Source: Clostridia bacterium
GTDB taxonomy: Bacteria > Bacillota > Clostridia > DSM-8532 > SZUA-474
Length of the DNA: 47,449 nt
Assembly: GCA_003251775.1 (NCBI GenBank)
Contig: QKEK01000037.1
Location: 1-47,449, forward strand
Direction of reading: 5' to 3'
Part shown: piece by piece, positions 7,966 to 17,647 of the stretch
Layout of the letters: each line of letters begins with the position of its first letter
Numbering within the stretch: the stretch's first letter is position 1
Translations under genes and position numbers: made by a program
The notes under the pieces: model-generated
Seen by the model: the letters and a program-made list of their open reading frames with translations, nothing else
Told to the model about the DNA's origin: nothing
The model's database searches: none

Positions 7966-10011
7966 ATGTCGTATACGTTTGCTTTAGTTGGAAACCCAAA
8001 TTCAGGGAAGACAACTATGTTTAATGAAATCACGGGAAATACTCAATATGTAGGGAACTGGCCTGGGGTTACAGTGGAAAAAAAAGAGGGAAAAGCCAGA
8101 AGATTTAAAGATGATATAAGCATTATAGATTTACCTGGCATATACTCTCTGTCACCGTACACCATGGAAGAAATTATAGCTAGGGATTACATAGTAGATG
8201 AAAAGCCTGATGTTATAATTAATATTGTTGATGCTTCAAACATAGAAAGAAATTTATATCTTACAACACAGCTTATCGAGTTAGGAATTCCTGTGGTTGT
8301 TGCATTAAATATGATAGATGTTGTTAACTTAAGACATGATAAAATAGATATAGAAAAGCTTGAAGAGGGATTTGGAGTTTCTGTATTGGTTGCTTCCGCA
8401 AGTAAAGGATTAGGAGTTACAGAGGTTGTAGAAAAGGCATTGGAGCTAGCTAAAAGTGCTACAGTAAAAAAGTCAGAGCTATCACATAGAATATTTGATA
8501 ATGAGGTTGAGGATAGCCTAAAGAAAGTAAAAGAATTAGTTAATATGCTAGCAAATAAAAGTGGATATAGTGCAAGGTGGCTAGCACTGAAGCTTCTTGA
8601 AGAGGATATTAAACTGAAGGAAAAGCTTGACGTAAGTGAAGTGATGATGTCAGATATTAAAAAGCTTGGTCAGGAATTAGAGAACAAATATGATAATGAT
8701 ATTGAGACTATAATAGCGGATAACAGATACAGGTTTATATCGGGTGTTATAGCGAAAGCTGTTAGTAGAAAAAGCAAAGGTAATACGCTTACAATGTCTG
8801 ATAAGATTGATAAGGTGGTAACGAACAGGATATTAGCCATTCCAATTTTTTTATTGGTCATGCTTTCTATCTTTCAGGTCTCCTTTGGTTCTATAGGCTC
8901 ATATACAATTGATTGGCTTGATGTATTTATAAATAAAACAATATCAGGGTTTCTTACATCATTATTAGAGGCGGGAGGAGCTGCAGACTGGCTTAAAGCA
9001 CTAATCATTGATGGAATTTTAGCTGGTATGGGTAGCATGCTGGTATTTGTTCCACAGATTATGATTGTATTCTTTTTTCTATCCTTGCTTGAGGATAGCG
9101 GGTATATGGCAAGAGCGGCTTTTGTTATGGACAGAGTGTTAAGAAAGCTTGGACTAAGCGGAAAATCCTTCATACCGATGCTAATGGGCTTTGGATGTAG
9201 TGTTCCCGCTGTAATGGCAGCAAGGACACTCGAAAATGAAAAAGACAGGAGGCTAACTATTATTCTTACCCCGTTTATGTCATGCGGAGCCAGATTACCT
9301 GTTTATGCTCTATTTGCAGCGGCTTTCTTTGCTAAGAATCAAGGAGTAGTAATTTTCTCTATTTATATTTTAGGAATACTTATAGCAGTACTTTCTGGTA
9401 TTTTTCTTAAGAGGTTCATTTTGAAGGGTGAGGTTGCACCTTTTGTTATGGAGCTACCTCCATATAGGATACCAACACTTAAGGGGCTCTCCATTCATAT
9501 GTTAGATAGGGGAAAAGGTTTTGTAAAGAAGGCAGGTACGGTTATTTTTGCAGCTTCGGTTATCATCTGGTTTCTTCAAACATTCAGCTTTACTTTTCAA
9601 ATGGTAGAAAATCCAGCAGACAGTATAATGGGAGGCGTTGGAAGGCTAATTTCATTTGTATTTGCTCCTTTGGGTTTCAATGACTGGAGGGCTTCAGTGG
9701 CTTTATTAACTGGTGTAGTTGCTAAGGAGGTAGTGGTGTCTACTCTGGGTATTCTGTCAGGTGTAGGAGAGATATCAGAGGGATCGGCAGAGCTGGCAAT
9801 AGCATTGCAGACATATTTCACGCCGTTGAAGGCATACGCCTTTATGGCATTTACATTACTTTATATGCCTTGTGTAGCGGCATTTGGAGCTATAAAAAGA
9901 GAAATGAATTCGTGGAAGTGGACACTATTTACTGTTGGATATCAGACAGGTACTGCATGGCTGGTTGCTTTCTTAATTTATCAAGTGGGTAAAGTAATGG
10001 GGTTAGGGTAG
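7966..10011 (+). CDS. feoB: Ferrous iron transporter FeoB
   Basis: GNPNSGKTTMFNEITG, DLPGIYSLSPYT, membrane domain with MLMGFGCSVPAVMAARTL. ATG at 7966 with gaaagggg SD preferred over the upstream start at 7912. Confidence 0.96.
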   Translation: MSYTFALVGNPNSGKTTMFNEITGNTQYVGNWPGVTVEKKEGKARRFKDDISIIDLPGIYSLSPYTMEEIIARDYIVDEKPDVIINIVDASNIERNLYLTTQLIELGIPVVVALNMIDVVNLRHDKIDIEKLEEGFGVSVLVASASKGLGVTEVVEKALELAKSATVKKSELSHRIFDNEVEDSLKKVKELVNMLANKSGYSARWLALKLLEEDIKLKEKLDVSEVMMSDIKKLGQELENKYDNDIETIIADNRYRFISGVIAKAVSRKSKGNTLTMSDKIDKVVTNRILAIPIFLLVMLSIFQVSFGSIGSYTIDWLDVFINKTISGFLTSLLEAGGAADWLKALIIDGILAGMGSMLVFVPQIMIVFFFLSLLEDSGYMARAAFVMDRVLRKLGLSGKSFIPMLMGFGCSVPAVMAARTLENEKDRRLTIILTPFMSCGARLPVYALFAAAFFAKNQGVVIFSIYILGILIAVLSGIFLKRFILKGEVAPFVMELPPYRIPTLKGLSIHMLDRGKGFVKKAGTVIFAASVIIWFLQTFSFTFQMVENPADSIMGGVGRLISFVFAPLGFNDWRASVALLTGVVAKEVVVSTLGILSGVGEISEGSAELAIALQTYFTPLKAYAFMAFTLLYMPCVAAFGAIKREMNSWKWTLFTVGYQTGTAWLVAFLIYQVGKVMGLG

Positions 10012-10070
10012 CAAAAATTTAATAAGAGGTATAACTTTAAAGCTTACAATCTAGAGAAAGAAGGGATAGT

Positions 10071-10232
10071 ATGATTAACTGGGTTATAGGGGGTATAATA
10101 ATGCTTGCTACATTATTCATCATAATTAAAAAGATTAATAAAATTAAAAAAGGGGAAAATGGGTGCGAAGGCTGTAATGCTATTCATTGCGAATGCGGAA
10201 GTAAGAGGAGTGCTGTTAAAAGATCGTGCTGA
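10071..10232 (+). CDS. FeoB-associated Cys-rich membrane microprotein (53 aa)
   Basis: Translation MINWVIGGIIMLATLFIIIKKINKIKKGENGCEGCNAIHCECGSKRSAVKRSC*; one TM and CxxC...CxC pattern directly after feoB. Not in the ORF track. Confidence 0.8.
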   Translation: MINWVIGGIIMLATLFIIIKKINKIKKGENGCEGCNAIHCECGSKRSAVKRSC

Positions 10233-10375
10233 CATAGAAATATTAAGTATAATTTTTTTACGGATAATAGCATATAAGCTAGATTTTAACGAGGATGAAG
10301 AGGGTGTTTATATAGTTGAATTCAGATACTTAATGATATATACTGGTTTTAAAGATATATTGGGGAAGTGAATAT

Positions 10376-11062
10376 GTGAATATATTGATTGCTGAGGATG
10401 AAAAAGACATAAGAAACCTATTAAGGGACAATCTTGAACGTGAAGGATACTTGGTTTTTGATACAAAGGATGGAATTGATGCTCTTGACGTTATTAAAAA
10501 TGAGACTATTGATCTTGCTATATTGGATGTAATGATGCCTAGATTGGATGGATTTAACCTATTGCGTAAAATTCGTGAAATTAGCACCTTGCCAGTTATA
10601 TTTCTGACTGCTAGAGGTGAGGATATGGACAAGGTTCTTGGGCTTGGGTTGGGTGCAGATGATTATCTTGTAAAGCCATTTAGCATGTCAGAGCTTATAG
10701 CAAGGGTAGGAGCTCAGCTTAGACGATGCCAACAATACACAGTTAAAAATCAGGAAAGATTATCTCAGGTTGTATTTAAAAATCTGACTTTAGATAAGGA
10801 AAGCTGCTGTATATATAAAAATGATAATATGATTGAGCTTAACGCAAAGGAATATAAGCTGTTATTATATTTAATGGATAACTCTGGGAGAGTATTTACA
10901 AAGAAGCAATTATATAGTGCGGTCTGGGAAGAGGATTATTATTATGATGACAACACTATTATGGTACATATAAGCCATATAAGAAACAAGATAGAAGATG
11001 ACCCTAAAAATCCAGAATTTATTAAAACTATACGGGGAATAGGGTATAAGTTTGTCAAATAA
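10376..11062 (+). CDS. OmpR-family response regulator, VanR-like
   Basis: DLAILDVMMPRLDGF receiver, GLGADDYLVKPFSMSELIARVGAQLRR, C-terminal winged helix (IRNKIEDDPKNPEFIKTIRGIGYKF). Confidence 0.95.
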   Translation: MNILIAEDEKDIRNLLRDNLEREGYLVFDTKDGIDALDVIKNETIDLAILDVMMPRLDGFNLLRKIREISTLPVIFLTARGEDMDKVLGLGLGADDYLVKPFSMSELIARVGAQLRRCQQYTVKNQERLSQVVFKNLTLDKESCCIYKNDNMIELNAKEYKLLLYLMDNSGRVFTKKQLYSAVWEEDYYYDDNTIMVHISHIRNKIEDDPKNPEFIKTIRGIGYKFVK

Positions 11063-11143
11063 GAACCCTAAATTGTTGACTTTATCAGAGATAACGAACA
11101 ATTTAAGAACCTTATTGTTTATACAATAAGAAGGAGGTCGAGA

Positions 11144-12553
11144 ATGGGAAAAATTTCTAATCAGTTTCTGGCAAATTATCTTCTAATGTTTATTATATCA
11201 GTTATAATAGCCGCTTTGGGACTAGCACTAATGGATTTTGCTAATCATGTAATATCTAAAACTCTTGCAAAAAACAATTTTACTGCTGAAAGCATAATGC
11301 AAGATAATTATAATGCACTTAATACAGAATTAATAATCCAAAATGGAGGTGGAGTGCAGGTAATTAATAGTAATTACGAGATTGTTTTTACTAAGGGCAT
11401 TGACACCCTTAAAAAGGATAAGCTTACAATACAAGAGTTTACCGAATTCTTAATAAAAAGTAACAGTAAGGGGATTGAATATAGCTATAGTATCCAATAC
11501 AATACAAAAATGAATTTTTGGTTGATAGTGACATTTCCTACGTCCTTCAGAATTGATTTTATGGTTGTTCATAACAAGGAGTTTTCCTCTGCGGACAAAC
11601 AAAGAGTGCTGGGTATTGTTGTAGCAATACTTATTTTTTACCTTATACTTCTTGCTTTAAGTACTATAATATATTCTAAAATATCATCAATTAGGATTGT
11701 AACTCCATTGAAAAGGTTATCTGAGAGTGTAAGTCGCTTTAGAGATGGAGACTATTCAGTGCGGGTTGACTTAAAGCTACAAAATGAATTTAAGGAGCTA
11801 CAAGATACCTTTAATGCCATGGCACAGGAGCTAGAGAACCAGATATTAATAACAAAGAAATTAGAGGAAACGCGAAAAAAACTGATGCTTGACATTTCTC
11901 ATGATTTAAGAAATCCACTTACTTGTATTATAGGATACGCGGAGTTATACCAAGCGAAAATGAAAGAAGACAGTTTGTCTATACAAGAACAAGAGACCAT
12001 CATTAGAATTATACTTGAAAATAGTAGTAGAGCAAATGTTTTAATCTCAGGGCTTTTTGAGATGTCTAAAATGGAAAGTCCTGAGTTCTTGCTAGACAAG
12101 AAAATGACAGATATTTGTGAGTATTTGCGTGAAAAAATAGTAGACGCAATGCCTCTTCTTGATAGAGCAGGATTTGCCTATGATTTTAACATTCCAGAAA
12201 ATGAGATTTATGTCTTAGTTGACACAATACAGTTGGATAGAGTATTTCAAAATCTTTTGCTAAATACTATACAATATAATACTGAAGGAACGAGGGTAAC
12301 AATTGTCTTATTAGAGAGAGATAATATAATTGAAATTATTTTTAAGGATGATGGTGTAGGGATGTCTCCTAGTACTGCAGAAAACATTTTTAAACCATTT
12401 GTAAGAGCAGATGTTGCGAGGAACTCGCAAACGGGAGGTACTGGCTTAGGATTAGCTATCGTAGAGAAAATTATTGCCTTACATGGTGGTAGCGTTAAGC
12501 TCAAAACCGATGAAAAAAGAGGGTGCGAATTTATTATACTCCTTCCAAAGTAG
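11144..12553 (+). CDS. Sensor histidine kinase (HAMP, HisKA, HATPase)
   Basis: DISHDLRNPLTCIIGYAEL H-box, FQNLLLNTIQYN N-box, GTGLGLAIVEKIIALHGG. Confidence 0.95.
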   Translation: MGKISNQFLANYLLMFIISVIIAALGLALMDFANHVISKTLAKNNFTAESIMQDNYNALNTELIIQNGGGVQVINSNYEIVFTKGIDTLKKDKLTIQEFTEFLIKSNSKGIEYSYSIQYNTKMNFWLIVTFPTSFRIDFMVVHNKEFSSADKQRVLGIVVAILIFYLILLALSTIIYSKISSIRIVTPLKRLSESVSRFRDGDYSVRVDLKLQNEFKELQDTFNAMAQELENQILITKKLEETRKKLMLDISHDLRNPLTCIIGYAELYQAKMKEDSLSIQEQETIIRIILENSSRANVLISGLFEMSKMESPEFLLDKKMTDICEYLREKIVDAMPLLDRAGFAYDFNIPENEIYVLVDTIQLDRVFQNLLLNTIQYNTEGTRVTIVLLERDNIIEIIFKDDGVGMSPSTAENIFKPFVRADVARNSQTGGTGLGLAIVEKIIALHGGSVKLKTDEKRGCEFIILLPK

Positions 12554-12622
12554 GTAAGTAATATCTTAGTATTTAATGTCATTTCTACAGCAAACGCAAC
12601 ATACTTAAAAACAAGGATAGGA

Positions 12623-12699
12623 TTTAAGGTTAATTTAAGATTATTAGCAGCTTCGTTTAAGGGCTAGCTGATATAGTAATAATTAAGGTAATCTTAAAT
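12623..12699. promoter_or_regulatory. Candidate response-regulator operator: helically phased TTTAAG repeats and TTAAGATTA/TAATCTTAA inverted repeat
   Basis: TTTAAG at 12623, 12634 and 12656 (spacing 11 and 22 bp) between the TCS and the next gene. Confidence 0.4.
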
Positions 12700-12740
12700 A
12701 ACTATTTTGAAAAAGCAAATAAGTATGGAGGAATGAATTT

Positions 12741-13352
12741 ATGGAAACGATTGAGAGTCATTATAATAATTGGTTTGGAGTAGCATTTTTTATTTTACTG
12801 TACAGTGTAGTGTTATTATTTATACCAATTTACAGCAAGATGGATAAAAAACCAAAAAGAGCGTATGTTGCCTTTGTTATAGCATTTGCTGTAGAGATGC
12901 ACGGGATTCCATTTAGTATGTACATTATTACATGGATTATAGGAAAAAATCTTCCCGAGGGAATTCTATGGGGACATACACTATTTTCATCAGTAGGCTT
13001 CTTAGGAATGTATATTAATTATGTATGTGTTGTCATCGCATTATTATTAATTATAAATGGATGGTATAATATATACAAAAAATACTGGTCTAAAGAAAGG
13101 GGAACAGGCACACTTGTAAAGAAAGGAGTATATAAATTTATACGTCACCCACAATATACGGGGTTGTTGCTTTTATCTTTTGGTATGCTTATTGAATGGG
13201 CAACCCTACCAATGCTTTTTATGTATCCTGTTATGGTAGCTATGTATGTTAGACTAGCCAAACGAGAGGAAAGGGATATGATTGATGAGTTTGGTGAAGA
13301 ATATAAGAACTATATAAAAACAACTAAAATGTTTATTCCTTATGTTATTTAG
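12741..13352 (+). CDS. Isoprenylcysteine carboxyl methyltransferase (ICMT)/PEMT-like membrane methyltransferase
   Basis: GVYKFIRHPQYTGLLLLSFGMLIEW ... KREERDMIDEFGEEYKNYIKTTKMFIPYV. Confidence 0.8.
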   Translation: METIESHYNNWFGVAFFILLYSVVLLFIPIYSKMDKKPKRAYVAFVIAFAVEMHGIPFSMYIITWIIGKNLPEGILWGHTLFSSVGFLGMYINYVCVVIALLLIINGWYNIYKKYWSKERGTGTLVKKGVYKFIRHPQYTGLLLLSFGMLIEWATLPMLFMYPVMVAMYVRLAKREERDMIDEFGEEYKNYIKTTKMFIPYVI

Positions 13353-13602
13353 CAAAAGCAGAAACATATAGAAAACAAAACATAAACCTTGCAGTGAATA
13401 GAAGAACAAGGTTATTAATAATAGTATATAATATAATAAAATAAATTATTCATAATCATTCTGTAATATGAATGAAAATAGTTTTCAACATTACTATGCT
13501 ATAATTAGCATAATTGCATTATTTACGTATAAGAATATATAGTTTATGACTATAATGAGAATAAGGCAATTTAAGCGAATTAATTGTAGGGTGAGTATTG
13601 TT

Positions 13603-16575
13603 ATGAAAAAAACAGTTATATTATTAATCATATTAATTTACATAAATAGTATTCTTCTCAATGGCTGTCAAAGGGGAGGTATTGGTGGCACTTGGGTTAT
13701 AGATGCAGACAAGTCGAATTCAGCCATTAATGCCATATCTGGGAATACTACAGGGCAAGGCGTAATAATTGAAATTCCGCCAGAAGAACCAGAGGCAGGT
13801 GAAAGTAAACAGAATACTGACAATAATATGGAAACTGATGATGACTTAAATAATAAAAATGTCGGGCATACCAATCTAGATGATAATGCTGAAGGAGGTA
13901 GTTACATAGATGAGACTTTACTTTATGAAGCTGTAGAGGAAATGTCTAACGTCAATGCTACTAAATTATCAAAGAATCTTGAATTAAGTGGAATAACAGA
14001 GGATATGTTAAGTTTTGAGTTTTGGATAAAGCAAGAGGATGAAAACAAAAAAATCATAAGCTCATTAGAATACATACAAGCCACTAATAAACGAAATATA
14101 GAGACATTAGACTTTTTACATAATATCTTTTCATTAAAAAATAAGGATGCATCATGGATTAAAACTCAGATATTGAGCTTAAGCAAGCCATCTGCATCTA
14201 AACGGTATACTGAAGAAGGCAGGCTACTTGGTAAAATTGATTATGACATGTGGAGCAATGATTTAAATATTGAAAATATTAGCGGAAAGATACAATATGG
14301 ATTAATAACGGTCAGAACTAATATGAGGACATGGCCAACCAACGAGAAGGTTTATGATTCTCAGACAGAGCGTTTGTATGATAGATTTCAGGAAACGGCT
14401 GTTTATGTAGCTGAGCCAGTTGCAATTTTGCATGAGAGCAGGGATGGGAAATGGTATTTTGTTGCTATGTATAATTATATGGGTTGGATTTCTTCTGGTG
14501 ATGTAGCTATTGGGGATGTGCAGGAAATATATGAATATTCAAATTCGCAGGATTTTCTATTAATAACTGCTTCAAAGCTGTTTATACAAAACTCTGAAGA
14601 AAATAAAATTCAGCTTGATATGGGTGTGAAGCTCCCGCTGGTAGGTATGAAGGTAACAGAAAGGCTTCAACAAAGTTTAGAGGATACAGAGAGTGACTAT
14701 ATTGTAAAGATGCCAAGGGCAGATTCAAATGGAAATCTTGTATATTACTACGCCAAAGTTTGTAATAATTATGATGTAAAAACTGACTATATGGATTATA
14801 CTACCAGTAACATTGTAACGCAGGCGTTTAAGTTAATTACTGAAGAGTATGGATGGGGCGGAGAAAATAATGTAAGGGATTGCTCAGCCTTTATTATGGA
14901 TGTATTCAGATGCTTTGGTATCAATTTACCAAGAAATACTGGGCAGCAGGAGCAGGCAGAAGGAAATAAAGTAGCGTTAGAAAATACTTCACCCGAGGTC
15001 AAATCTAAGATATTTGAAGAAATGAGACCAGGAACAGTTCTATACATGAATAATCATACAATGTTGTATCTTGGTAAATATAACAACAAGGAATATATAA
15101 TTCATGATATACCTTCAGTATATGAAAAAAGGAATGGAAAGCTGACACCTATTGCGTTAGAACAGGTTGCCATCACCCCTCTATCAATACTAACCAAAAG
15201 GGGTACTTCGTATCGTGATTTATTGACTGATGCGATATTATACTCTGTTGAGACTGATTTAGTCAACCAGACAGAGTCGGGCAAAAGTAGCTCAATTAAT
15301 AATAATTCATTAGGCAAGATTGTAGACCGTAGCTTGGAAAGACTTTTTTCTAAGTTAGACAGTGAACAGATTATTCTATCAAAGGCTTTGAATGCAGATG
15401 GCTTTAAAGTAGCCATTTCTTTATATGAAAAAAATGGTGGGGAATGGATTTGTACAGATGCCGATATATCAGGGGTGCTAGGCAAAAATGGAATTGGGAA
15501 AAAAAGAGAGGGAGATAATAAATCGCCTACCGGGATATTCTCTATAGGAAGTGCTTTTGGTTTTGGAGAGCAACAAAATTTAGAATATCCATATTTTAAG
15601 ATAAATAATAATAGTTTTTGGGTAGATGACCCAAATTCTTCATACTATAATCAATTAGTTAATTATTTAACAGGCTATTATAAGGACTGGAATAGTGCTG
15701 AGAAAATGTCAAGTATACCTCAATATAAATATGGATTGGTTATAAATTATAATCTTAAGGCTAAACAAAATGCGGGTAGTGCAATATTTATGCATACCTA
15801 TAAAAATGAGCAAAGTCCTACTCAGGGATGCACAGCTGTAAATGAAGATAAAATGAAGCAAATAATAGATTGGCTGGATTATAACAAGCATCCATTATTT
15901 ATACAAGGCACTGAAGCTGATTTCATTAATTGGTCGGAGGGTAATACTGAACAACCTGTAAGGCTACCAGAGGGATTTGTATATGTAAGGGACTTTGTTC
16001 CTGATATAACGGAAGCTTTAGCATATGCAAGTACACATAATTTTACGGGTCGTGTAGTACCAGGGTATTTTAATAATACATCTATACTAACCCTTAAAGC
16101 CACTCAGGCACTAAAAAATGTGCAGGAAGTGCTTAATAAAAAAGGGTATTCTTTGCTAATTTATGATGCTTATAGGCCTACACAGGCGGTGGAGAGCTTT
16201 GTACAATGGACACAAAACCCGAGCGATATACAGGTAAAGGAAATTTATTACCCAGATTTAGATAAAACTCAACTTATTCCACAGGGATATATTGGTAAAG
16301 TCTCAGCACATAGCAGAGGTAGTACAGTGGATGTTAGTATAATTGACTTAAAAACTGGAAAAGAACTGGATATGGGTAGCTTTTATGACTTCTTCGGTGA
16401 GATTACGCGTTATGATTCTTTGGCAGTAAATGAGAAACAACGCCAAAACAGAAAGCTACTTAAGGATGTTATGGAAGCAAACGGATTCTCTCCATATGTA
16501 GCAGAATGGTGGCATTTTCGACTAACAAATGAGCAATTTCCAAATAAACCATTTAATTTCCCTGTAAAAAGATGA
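13603..16575 (+). CDS. Lipoprotein fusing SH3-like, NlpC/P60, YkuD-like L,D-transpeptidase and VanX-type D-Ala-D-Ala dipeptidase (M15D) modules
   Basis: Lipobox ILLNGC; NlpC/P60 RDCSAFIMDVFRCFG...NNHTMLYLG...HDIP; YkuD-like IFMHTYKNEQSPTQGCTAV; VanX SAHSRGSTVDVSII...AEWWHF. Track start is 13546; ATG at 13603 gives the signal peptide. Confidence 0.85.
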   Translation: MKKTVILLIILIYINSILLNGCQRGGIGGTWVIDADKSNSAINAISGNTTGQGVIIEIPPEEPEAGESKQNTDNNMETDDDLNNKNVGHTNLDDNAEGGSYIDETLLYEAVEEMSNVNATKLSKNLELSGITEDMLSFEFWIKQEDENKKIISSLEYIQATNKRNIETLDFLHNIFSLKNKDASWIKTQILSLSKPSASKRYTEEGRLLGKIDYDMWSNDLNIENISGKIQYGLITVRTNMRTWPTNEKVYDSQTERLYDRFQETAVYVAEPVAILHESRDGKWYFVAMYNYMGWISSGDVAIGDVQEIYEYSNSQDFLLITASKLFIQNSEENKIQLDMGVKLPLVGMKVTERLQQSLEDTESDYIVKMPRADSNGNLVYYYAKVCNNYDVKTDYMDYTTSNIVTQAFKLITEEYGWGGENNVRDCSAFIMDVFRCFGINLPRNTGQQEQAEGNKVALENTSPEVKSKIFEEMRPGTVLYMNNHTMLYLGKYNNKEYIIHDIPSVYEKRNGKLTPIALEQVAITPLSILTKRGTSYRDLLTDAILYSVETDLVNQTESGKSSSINNNSLGKIVDRSLERLFSKLDSEQIILSKALNADGFKVAISLYEKNGGEWICTDADISGVLGKNGIGKKREGDNKSPTGIFSIGSAFGFGEQQNLEYPYFKINNNSFWVDDPNSSYYNQLVNYLTGYYKDWNSAEKMSSIPQYKYGLVINYNLKAKQNAGSAIFMHTYKNEQSPTQGCTAVNEDKMKQIIDWLDYNKHPLFIQGTEADFINWSEGNTEQPVRLPEGFVYVRDFVPDITEALAYASTHNFTGRVVPGYFNNTSILTLKATQALKNVQEVLNKKGYSLLIYDAYRPTQAVESFVQWTQNPSDIQVKEIYYPDLDKTQLIPQGYIGKVSAHSRGSTVDVSIIDLKTGKELDMGSFYDFFGEITRYDSLAVNEKQRQNRKLLKDVMEANGFSPYVAEWWHFRLTNEQFPNKPFNFPVKR

Positions 16576-16697
16576 TGTACTTATTTTATAAAATTATTAT
16601 GACTCAATTCTACAAAACTCCGTAATATTTTACTTGAAAATCAGTAGTGCATTTAATACAATATATCTAGCTATATAGAGTAAAAAAGGAGACCAAA

Positions 16698-17441
16698 ATG
16701 ACACTACAAAAAAGATATAAGCTAATAGCTTGTGAGGTCATGTTCAGAGAATTAAGCTATTGTGCAGCTAAAAGCAAGAATATAATTGATGTGGTATTCT
16801 TATCAAAGGGATTGCATGATATGGGGGCAGAAAAAATGCTGTCATCATTGCAGGACGAAATTGATAGGGTTGATATAGAAAAATATGAAGCCATTCTTCT
16901 AGGGTATGCCCTATGCAATAATGGTATTGTAGGGTTGAGGTCATCGATCCCTATAATAGTGCCACGTGCACATGATTGCATTACATTATTATTGGGCTCT
17001 AAGGAAAGATATAAGGAATATCATTCTAAAAATTCTGCAACCTTTTTTAAGTCTACAGGCTGGGTAGAAAGAGATATAAATCCTAGTGATGTTAAAGAAA
17101 GTGTAACTACTCAATTAGGAATGAATAAAACCTATGATGAATATGTAAAGGAATTTGGGGAGGAAAATGCAGCATTTTTAATGGAAACGCTATGTAATTG
17201 GACTGCTAATTATAATAAGTATACATATATAGACACCAATGTTGGAGATTTTTCTGAATATAAAAAGATAGTAGAGCAGCAGGCAAAGGAAAAGGGCTGG
17301 GAATATGAAGAGCTTAATGGTGATATTCGCTTGCTAATGAATTTATTAAATGGCGAGTGGAATCCGGAGGAATTTCTTGTTGTACCTTCCCAACGGAGTA
17401 TAAAAAATTCATATGATGATGATATTATAGGTTTAGAATAG
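16698..17441 (+). CDS. DUF1638 family protein
   Basis: KLIACEVMFRELSYCAA...ILLGYALCNNGIVGLRSSIPIIVPRAHDCITLLLGSKERYKEYH. Confidence 0.75.
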   Translation: MTLQKRYKLIACEVMFRELSYCAAKSKNIIDVVFLSKGLHDMGAEKMLSSLQDEIDRVDIEKYEAILLGYALCNNGIVGLRSSIPIIVPRAHDCITLLLGSKERYKEYHSKNSATFFKSTGWVERDINPSDVKESVTTQLGMNKTYDEYVKEFGEENAAFLMETLCNWTANYNKYTYIDTNVGDFSEYKKIVEQQAKEKGWEYEELNGDIRLLMNLLNGEWNPEEFLVVPSQRSIKNSYDDDIIGLE

Positions 17442-17489
17442 TAAGAAACGTGTTGATTACACAATAATAATTGAAAATTCATGAAAGTA

Positions 17490-17551
17490 TATAATCATAG
17501 TATTGCATAATTATACATGGTGGTGTATAATTATGCAATACTATGATTATA
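17490..17551. repeat. 28-bp perfect inverted repeat, 6-nt loop
   Basis: tataatcatagtattgcataattataca tggtgg tgtataattatgcaatactatgattata. Confidence 0.95.
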
Positions 17552-17647
17552 AGAGCTAACTTCGTCGTTTTATATTTATGTAAAAACGCAAAAAGCTTTT
17601 ATAAAAACCTTGTTAGAACATTATAAAAACACTCTGGAGGGAGAGAT

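Noticed and set aside
10159-10371. 70-aa plus-strand ORF after feoB
   Set aside because: Overlaps the better supported FeoB-associated microprotein in another frame; no SD and no recognisable motif.
10376-16575. Classical vancomycin resistance operon
   Set aside because: RR/HK and a VanX-like domain are present but no vanH dehydrogenase or D-Ala-D-Lac/Ser ligase was found, and the VanX domain is part of a lipoprotein.
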